Of a stretch of 64,000 nt of DNA, positions 59,150-64,000 are shown in pieces. A program made the position numbers and the translations under genes. This DNA is from Pseudomonas sp. BMS12 (GTDB lineage: Bacteria > Pseudomonadota > Gammaproteobacteria > Pseudomonadales > Pseudomonadaceae), in NCBI RefSeq assembly GCF_001592875.1, contig NZ_LSOF01000007.1, positions 56,898 to 120,897 of the forward strand, read 5' to 3'. The stretch's first letter is position 1. Each line of letters starts with the position of its first letter. Below the pieces are notes generated by a model, which was not told the DNA's origin, did not search any database, and worked only from the letters and a program-made list of their open reading frames with translations.

Positions 59150-61033
59150 ATGTCTCGTCTTCCCGTCATCGTCGGTTTCGGCGGCTACAACGCAGCGGGC
59201 AGAAGCTCGTTTCACCACGGCTTTCGCCGCATCGTCCAGGAGTCCCTGGACAGCACCACTCGCCAGGAAACCCTGGCCGGCCTGGCCGTGATGATGAAAC
59301 TGGTGCAGGTGGTCGATGGCCAGTTCCGCGACCAGGCGGGTGTCAGCCTGAGCCTGGCCGATATCGAAGCCCGTTTCGCCGCCGAGATCCTCGACGGCAC
59401 TCTGGTACGTCGTATCGACAAGCGCCTGCTGGACGTCGACGCGACGCATTGGCAGAAGAGCATGACGGCCAGCGGCGCCCAGTTCACTACCCTGCGCAAG
59501 CACCTGCCGGACCCGCTGCCGGCCAGCTGGAACATCGAGCAGCTGGGCGAGCAGCAGGTCCTGGTGACGCTCACCGAAGCCTGCGAATTCAAGGTCGACA
59601 GCTACCGCCCGCTGCCGGTCAAGTCCGCCGGCCAACTGCCCGCCGGCTTCGAACCTGGCAGCCTGTACAACTCGCACTTCCACCCACGCGGCCTGCAGCT
59701 GGCGGTGGTCGGGGCCACCGATGCGCTGCGCTCCACCGGCCTGAACTGGCAGACCATCCAGGATCAGGTGCAGCCCGACGAAGTCGCCGTATTCTCCGGC
59801 AGCATCATGAGCCAGCTCGACGAGTACGGCTTCGGCGGCATGCTGCAGTCGCGCCTGAAGGGCGGCCGTGTTACCGCCAAGCAATGCCCACTGGGCCTCA
59901 ACACCATGCCGGCGGACTTCATCAACGCCTATGTGCTGGGAAGTGTCGGCAGCACCGGCAGCGTGACCGGCGCCTGCGCCACCTTCCTCTACAACCTGCA
60001 GAAGGCCATCGAGCAGATCGCCAGCGGCAAGGCCCGCGTGGCCCTGGTGGGTAACGCCGAGGCGCCGATCACCCCGGAAGTCATCGACGGCTATGGCGCC
60101 ATGGGTGCCCTGGCCACCGAGGAGGGACTGCGCAAGATCGAGGGCCAGGACGAGGTGGACTTCCACCGCGCCAGCCGACCGTTTGGCGACAACTGCGGCT
60201 TCACCCTGTCCGAGTCCTGCCAGTACCTGGTGTTGATGGACGACGAGCTGGCCATGCAGTTGGGGGCGGATATCCACGGCGCCGTGCCGGATGTGTTCAT
60301 CAACGCCGACGGCTTCAAGAAGTCCATCTCCGCCCCCGGTCCCGGCAACTATCTGACCCTGGCCAAGGCCGTGGCCAGCGCGGCCCAGCTGGTCGGCATC
60401 GACGCGGTCCGCACGCGCAGCTTCGTGCATGCCCACGGCTCCAGCACTCCGGCCAACCGGGTCACCGAGTCCGAACTGCTGGATCGCGTCGCCGCCGCCT
60501 TCGGCATCCAGGACTGGCCGGTGACGGCGGTCAAGGCCTTCCTCGGCCACTCCCTGGCCACGGCCAGCGGCGACCAGGTCATCGCCGCCCTCGGTACCTT
60601 CCGCCACGGTTTGTTGCCTGGCCTGAAGACCATCGACCGAGTGGCCGACGACGTGCACCGCGCACACCTGAGCCTGGAGACCCGCGACCGCGAAGTCGCA
60701 GGCATGGAAGTCTGTTTCATCAATTCCAAGGGCTTCGGCGGCAACAACGCCACCGGCGTGGTGCTCGCCCCGCAGGTGGCCGAACGCATGCTGCGCAAGC
60801 GTCATGGCGAGGCCGCCTACAACGCCTGGCTGGACAAGCGCGAAACCACCCGCGCCAGCGCCGCGCAATACGACCAGCAGGCCCTGCGCGGTCAGTTCGA
60901 CATCCTCTACAACTTCGGCCACGACCTGATCGATGACCAGCAATTGCAGTTCAGCGCCGAGGGCATCCGCATACCGGGTTTTGCCCAGCCACTGCTGTAC
61001 AAGAAGGATGAGCGCTACGCCGATATGCTCTGA
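59150..61033 (+). CDS. fabY: Beta-ketoacyl-ACP synthase FabY
   Basis: A 627-residue condensing enzyme. The catalytic Cys is in SVTGACATFLYNLQ, with His motifs in FVHAHGSSTPANRVTESELL and VKAFLGHSLATASGD. The extra N-terminal domain (~1-190) is typical of FabY (PA5174), which begins fatty-acid synthesis from acetyl-CoA and malonyl-ACP in P. aeruginosa in place of FabH. ATG 59150 is nine bases after a GGAG site; GTG 59147 is an alternative. Confidence 0.92.
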   Translation: MSRLPVIVGFGGYNAAGRSSFHHGFRRIVQESLDSTTRQETLAGLAVMMKLVQVVDGQFRDQAGVSLSLADIEARFAAEILDGTLVRRIDKRLLDVDATHWQKSMTASGAQFTTLRKHLPDPLPASWNIEQLGEQQVLVTLTEACEFKVDSYRPLPVKSAGQLPAGFEPGSLYNSHFHPRGLQLAVVGATDALRSTGLNWQTIQDQVQPDEVAVFSGSIMSQLDEYGFGGMLQSRLKGGRVTAKQCPLGLNTMPADFINAYVLGSVGSTGSVTGACATFLYNLQKAIEQIASGKARVALVGNAEAPITPEVIDGYGAMGALATEEGLRKIEGQDEVDFHRASRPFGDNCGFTLSESCQYLVLMDDELAMQLGADIHGAVPDVFINADGFKKSISAPGPGNYLTLAKAVASAAQLVGIDAVRTRSFVHAHGSSTPANRVTESELLDRVAAAFGIQDWPVTAVKAFLGHSLATASGDQVIAALGTFRHGLLPGLKTIDRVADDVHRAHLSLETRDREVAGMEVCFINSKGFGGNNATGVVLAPQVAERMLRKRHGEAAYNAWLDKRETTRASAAQYDQQALRGQFDILYNFGHDLIDDQQLQFSAEGIRIPGFAQPLLYKKDERYADML

Positions 61034-61075
61034 CGCGTCTGGAGGCGGGCGCTCGACGGCACGAGCACCGCAGCG

Positions 61076-61525
61076 CTAGCGGTGCAACACGTACTGGCCG
61101 CGGAAGCGCACCGCCTCGACCTCGCCACAGAGAATGCGGCTGTGCAGCTGGATGCGCGCCATGCCGCGACGGCGATAGAGAGTGATAAATCTGTCCCATT
61201 CGGCCGGCGGGGGCGCTGCACAGTGGGCCACGGCATCGCCGAGCACCGGCTCGGCATAGTCGATCTGGCCCTGCTGGATGACGATATGCCCATCCGCCAC
61301 CCCCGCCTCGCGCAGGCTCAGGTGCAGCCAACCCCAACCGGCCAGCACCGCGCCGCAGTAGAGGCTGCCGCCGAACATGCTGCTCTTGTGGTTGTAGTTG
61401 GCCGCCAGCGGCAGACTCAGGCGTAACTCGCTGGCATCCCAGCCCAGCACGCCCAGGCCCATGGCCTGGGTCAGCGGGATGTCCTGGTGCAGCAACTGCT
61501 CGAGGTAGGCGCGGTCGTCATCCAT
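61076..61525 (-). CDS. YiiD-C-domain thioesterase
   Basis: A 149-residue hot-dog-fold protein of the YiiD_C (putative thioesterase) family. Visible features are IPLTQAMGLGVLGWDASELR, the helix turn NYNHKSSMFGGSLYCGAVLA and the late strand VEAVRFRGQYVL. The NHKSSMFGGS loop is the expected active-site region. The substrate is unknown. It lies downstream of fabY in the convergent direction, so a lipid link is only suggestive. Confidence 0.82.
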   Translation of the reverse strand: MDDDRAYLEQLLHQDIPLTQAMGLGVLGWDASELRLSLPLAANYNHKSSMFGGSLYCGAVLAGWGWLHLSLREAGVADGHIVIQQGQIDYAEPVLGDAVAHCAAPPPAEWDRFITLYRRRGMARIQLHSRILCGEVEAVRFRGQYVLHR

Positions 61526-61554
61526 AGTCTGAGCCCCAGCAGTTTCTCGCGATC

Positions 61555-62376
61555 TCAGTCCAGGGCACGGGCCAGCTGAATCAGCTCGGCGCGCCAGGCG
61601 GCGGCCTGCGGCAGGCCGAGGAAGGACGGGTTGAGGTAGCTCTCACGGGCCTCGTAGGTCAGTGCCTCTCCCTTGAGGTCGAGCACTTCGCCGCCAGCAC
61701 CCTCCAGCACGCCCTGGGCCGCCGCGGTATCCCACTGCGAGGTGGGCGCCAGGCGCGGATAACAGTCGGCGTTGCCTTCGGCCAGCAGGCAGAACTTCAG
61801 TGAGCTGCCAACATTGGCCAGCTGCAGATCGCCGAAGCGCTCGGAAAGTCCTTCCAGCAAGCGCTCCTGAGCCGGGCTGGAGTGACGTTTGCTGGCCACC
61901 AGGGTAAACGCCTCGGCCGGGGCCAGGCGCACGCCGATGGCTTGCGGCTCGCCACCGGCTTCCTGACGCCAGGCGCCCAGGCCGGCGCCGCCGAAGTAGC
62001 AGCGACCGTTGGCCGGGATGCCGACCACGCCGAACACCACTCGGCCCTGCTCGATCAGGGCGACATTGACGGTGAACTCTTCGCTACCGGAGATGAACTC
62101 CTTGGTACCATCCAGCGGGTCCACCAGCCACCAGCGCTGCCACTGGACGCGCTCGGCCAGCGCGATGACGCTGTCCTCCTCGGACAGCACCGGCACGTCC
62201 GCCGCCAGCTCGCGCAGGCCGGCGGCCAGAATCTCATGGGCAGCCAGGTCGGCGGCGGTGACCGGCGAGGCATCGGCCTTCTCGGTCACCGCGACGTCGT
62301 TGCGCCAGTGCGGCAGGGTGGCCTTGCCGGCACGTTGGACCAGGGCGATGACCGCTGGCAGATAGGGGTGCGTCAC
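61555..62376 (-). CDS. cysQ: 3'(2'),5'-bisphosphate nucleotidase CysQ
   Basis: A 273-residue inositol-monophosphatase-family enzyme that hydrolyses PAP to AMP in sulfur assimilation. It shows metal-binding LSEEDS, WLVDPLDGTKEFISGSEEFT and SQWDTAAAQGVLEGAGGEVL. The start is GTG 62376, overlapping the nudE stop (GTGA). Same order as PA5175-PA5176. Confidence 0.95.
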   Translation of the reverse strand: MTHPYLPAVIALVQRAGKATLPHWRNDVAVTEKADASPVTAADLAAHEILAAGLRELAADVPVLSEEDSVIALAERVQWQRWWLVDPLDGTKEFISGSEEFTVNVALIEQGRVVFGVVGIPANGRCYFGGAGLGAWRQEAGGEPQAIGVRLAPAEAFTLVASKRHSSPAQERLLEGLSERFGDLQLANVGSSLKFCLLAEGNADCYPRLAPTSQWDTAAAQGVLEGAGGEVLDLKGEALTYEARESYLNPSFLGLPQAAAWRAELIQLARALD

Positions 62377-62936
62377 TTGAATTCTCCACGTTGGCTCAGC
62401 AGGTCACGGACCAGGTAAAGCGCCGCCAGGGCGCGTCCCTCGGTGAACTGCGGGTGCTGTATCAGGGCGCTGATCTCGTGCAGGTTGACCTTGTCCACGC
62501 GCAACGGCTCGGGTTCGTCGCCAGGCAGGCGTTCTTCGTAGAGGTCACGGGCCAGCACCACCTGAATCTTCTGGCTCATGTAGCCCGGCGACAGGCTCAG
62601 TTCGGCGATCAGCTCCAGGCGTTCGGCGCCGAAGCCGGCCTCCTCCTTGAGCTCACGATTGGCCGCCAGCAGCACATCCTCGCCCGGCTCGACCAGGCCC
62701 TTGGGCAGCGACAGTTGGTAGTCGTCGGTGCCGCCGCAATATTCCTCGACCAGTACCGCGTGCTCGGCATCGAGCATGGCCACGATCATCACCGCGCCAT
62801 AACCGGAGCCCTTGCCCACCAGGCGTTCGTAGGTGCGCTCCACACCATTGGAGAAGCGCAACTGCAGCTCCTCGACGCGGAACAGGCGGCTGCTGGCGAC
62901 TATCTCGCGGGCCAGTACCTGAGGTTTCTCACGCAT
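62373..62936 (-). CDS. nudE: ADP-compounds hydrolase NudE
   Basis: A 187-residue NUDIX hydrolase. The NUDIX box is GLVEPGEDVLLAANRELKEE-A-GF. The N-terminus MREKPQVLAREIVASSRLF is typical of NudE, which cleaves ADP-ribose, NADH and Ap2A/Ap3A. ATG 62936 is six bases after AAGGAG; the adjacent ATG 62939 is too close to it. It is divergent from yrfG. Confidence 0.93.
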   Translation of the reverse strand: MREKPQVLAREIVASSRLFRVEELQLRFSNGVERTYERLVGKGSGYGAVMIVAMLDAEHAVLVEEYCGGTDDYQLSLPKGLVEPGEDVLLAANRELKEEAGFGAERLELIAELSLSPGYMSQKIQVVLARDLYEERLPGDEPEPLRVDKVNLHEISALIQHPQFTEGRALAALYLVRDLLSQRGEFK

Positions 62937-63036
62937 CATTCGCTCCTTGACTCGAGCGGGTATCATACCCGGCAAAGCCACTCTGCTGAGCGCGATCTTG
63001 TATCCGCTTGCGCACCGTTACCTGCCGGATTCCGCC

Positions 63037-63705
63037 ATGCCTCTGTTGCCCTGGGCCGATATCGACACCGTCCTGCTCGACATGGACGGCACCCTGCTCG
63101 ACCTGCACTTTGACAACCACTTCTGGCTGGAACACCTGCCACAGCGCTACGCCGAACTGCACAGCATCGACCGGGCCGCCGCCGAGGCCGAGCTGCTGCC
63201 GCTGTTCCGCCAGCACGCCGGCACCCTGCCCTGGTACTGCACCGACTTCTGGAGCCGCGAGCTGAACCTCTCGGTGCGTGACCTCAAGCGCGAAGTGGCC
63301 CACCTGATCGCCCTGCGCCCGCATGCCGACACCTTCCTGGCCGCGCTGCGCGCCGCCGGCAAGCGCGTGGTGCTGATCACCAATGCGCATCGCGACTCGC
63401 TGTCGCTGAAGCTGGAGAAGGTCGAGCTGGCGCCCTACTTCGACCGCCTGATCAGCTCCCACGACTATGGTTTTCCCAAGGAGGACCAGCAGTTCTGGTT
63501 TGCCCTGCAGCAGGACTGTCCCTTCGAGCCAGCACGTAGTCTGTTCATCGACGACAGCCTGCCGATTCTGCGCAGCGCCAGGCGCTACGGCGTGGCCCAT
63601 CTGCTGGCGGTGCGCCAGCCGGACAGCCGCGGCCAGGCCAAGGACACCGAGGAGTTCGCCGCCGTCGAGGATTACCGGCAGCTCGGTGCCGAGCTGGCTG
63701 GCTAG
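63037..63705 (+). CDS. yrfG: HAD phosphatase YrfG (GMP/IMP nucleotidase)
   Basis: A 222-residue HAD hydrolase: motif I DTVLLDMDGTLLDL, motif II VVLITNAH, motif III Lys in YGFPKEDQQFWFAL and motif IV FIDDSLPILRSA. It is next to nudE, the usual partner in gammaproteobacteria; E. coli YrfG removes phosphate from GMP/IMP. ATG 63037 begins the HAD fold; an upstream in-frame start adds a segment without domain character. Confidence 0.9.
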   Translation: MPLLPWADIDTVLLDMDGTLLDLHFDNHFWLEHLPQRYAELHSIDRAAAEAELLPLFRQHAGTLPWYCTDFWSRELNLSVRDLKREVAHLIALRPHADTFLAALRAAGKRVVLITNAHRDSLSLKLEKVELAPYFDRLISSHDYGFPKEDQQFWFALQQDCPFEPARSLFIDDSLPILRSARRYGVAHLLAVRQPDSRGQAKDTEEFAAVEDYRQLGAELAG

Positions 63706-63853
63706 GCGCGACGAGCAGACAACCCGGCAGTTCCCGCACTGCGCCATTTTTTGCGCAACTCGTGACCACCTTCGCAGGCCGCATATGCCGGGCTTGCTGT
63801 TGCCAACCAGGCTGGCAGCATCCGCGCCATCTCTCCACGAAGGTCTGTCGTTC

Positions 63854-64000
63854 ATGAAGTATCTGCTCCTGCTTTCCCTCTCCCTGGCCAGTGCCAGCGC
63901 CCTGGCCGGCAACACCTCTGCCGGAGTCGGCGGCGCCCTGGGTGGCGCCTTGGGCACCGTGGTCGGCGAGCAGATCGGCGGCAGTACCGGCGCAGCCATC
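63854..64000 (+). CDS. Glycine-zipper outer-membrane-type protein (partial)
   Basis: The first 49 codons of a gene that runs off the window end. A signal peptide (LASASALA/GNTSAG) is followed by a Gly-zipper repeat (GVGGALGGALGTVVGEQIGG). Such short exported glycine-zipper proteins usually insert in or associate with the outer membrane. It cannot be classified further. The GAAGG ribosome-binding site lies 13 bases upstream. Confidence 0.65.
   Translation, partial: MKYLLLLSLSLASASALAGNTSAGVGGALGGALGTVVGEQIGGSTGAAI

Noticed and set aside
59117..60943. A 608-residue minus-strand frame opposite fabY
   Set aside because: Antisense shadow; fabY has catalytic motifs and a ribosome-binding site.
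62958..62970. GGGTATCATACCC palindrome as an operator between nudE and yrfG
   Set aside because: Short, and explained as well by overlapping -10-like elements for two divergent genes; no -35 boxes found to support either reading.
62929..63999. A 356-residue minus-strand frame opposite yrfG and the last gene
   Set aside because: Covers two plus-strand genes with good motifs; no supporting features of its own.

Overview
The window is GC-rich chromosomal DNA from a Pseudomonas-type gammaproteobacterium. The evidence is gene content and order. The runs trmL-secB-grxC-rhodanese-gpmI-envC-ctpA, hisB-hisH-hisA-hisF, asmA-mutY-yggX-tRNA-Phe, the hisP/J/Q/M-like ABC operon, tRNA-Thr-rml-dctBD and fabY-cysQ-nudE-yrfG follow the P. 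aeruginosa PAO1 order around PA5127-PA5177 as I remember it. Species cannot be fixed from the sequence alone. No prophage, insertion sequence or CRISPR array was seen.

Layout. (1) 1-6060: an HD-GYP-type gene cut by the window edge, a YihG-like acyltransferase, a TorT-like periplasmic protein, the DEAD-box helicase DbpA, a REC-REC-GGDEF diguanylate cyclase and an orphan family-3 solute-binding protein. (2) 6208-6326: a strong sigma-54 promoter match followed about 90 nt later by a terminator, with no ORF between, which is a candidate small RNA. (3) 6331-23878, minus strand: an apparently complete MSHA-type type IV pilus operon in the order mshI-mshI2-J-K-L-M-N-E-G-F-B-A-C-D-O-P-Q. Genes overlap or lie within about 22 bp of each other, so this looks like one transcription unit. 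MshE carries tandem MshEN motifs expected to bind c-di-GMP, and c-di-GMP enzymes lie on both sides of the region. (4) 23982-41490: conserved housekeeping genes, with three tandem orphan solute-binding proteins, the his genes, a PanZ-like GNAT protein, an FAD oxidoreductase, asmA, mutY and yggX. (5) 41705-47146: tRNA-Phe, then an accessory block with a GAF-HD-GYP protein and an operon of CHASE2-adenylate cyclase, SH3 protein and M48 metalloprotease lipoprotein. (6) 47555-51807: a basic-amino-acid ABC transporter and a METTL25-like methyltransferase. (7) 51808-52097: a very AT-rich spacer with three DnaA-box matches. (8) 52098-64000: tRNA-Thr, the dTDP-L-rhamnose genes rmlBACD, the two-component system dctBD, fabY, a YiiD-type thioesterase, cysQ, nudE, yrfG and the start of a glycine-zipper protein.

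How the parts may work together (inference). The pilus locus, the diguanylate cyclase and the two HD-GYP proteins suggest surface attachment tuned by c-di-GMP, with MshE as effector and MshQ as a large lectin-like tip candidate. The best candidates for something undescribed are the sigma-54-driven small RNA, the CHASE2-cyclase/SH3/M48 operon, the HD-GYP protein with a roughly 105-residue insertion, and the AT-rich DnaA-box spacer. Start codons were chosen by ribosome-binding site, signal peptide and gene overlap. All family assignments are from reading motifs, not from database searches.
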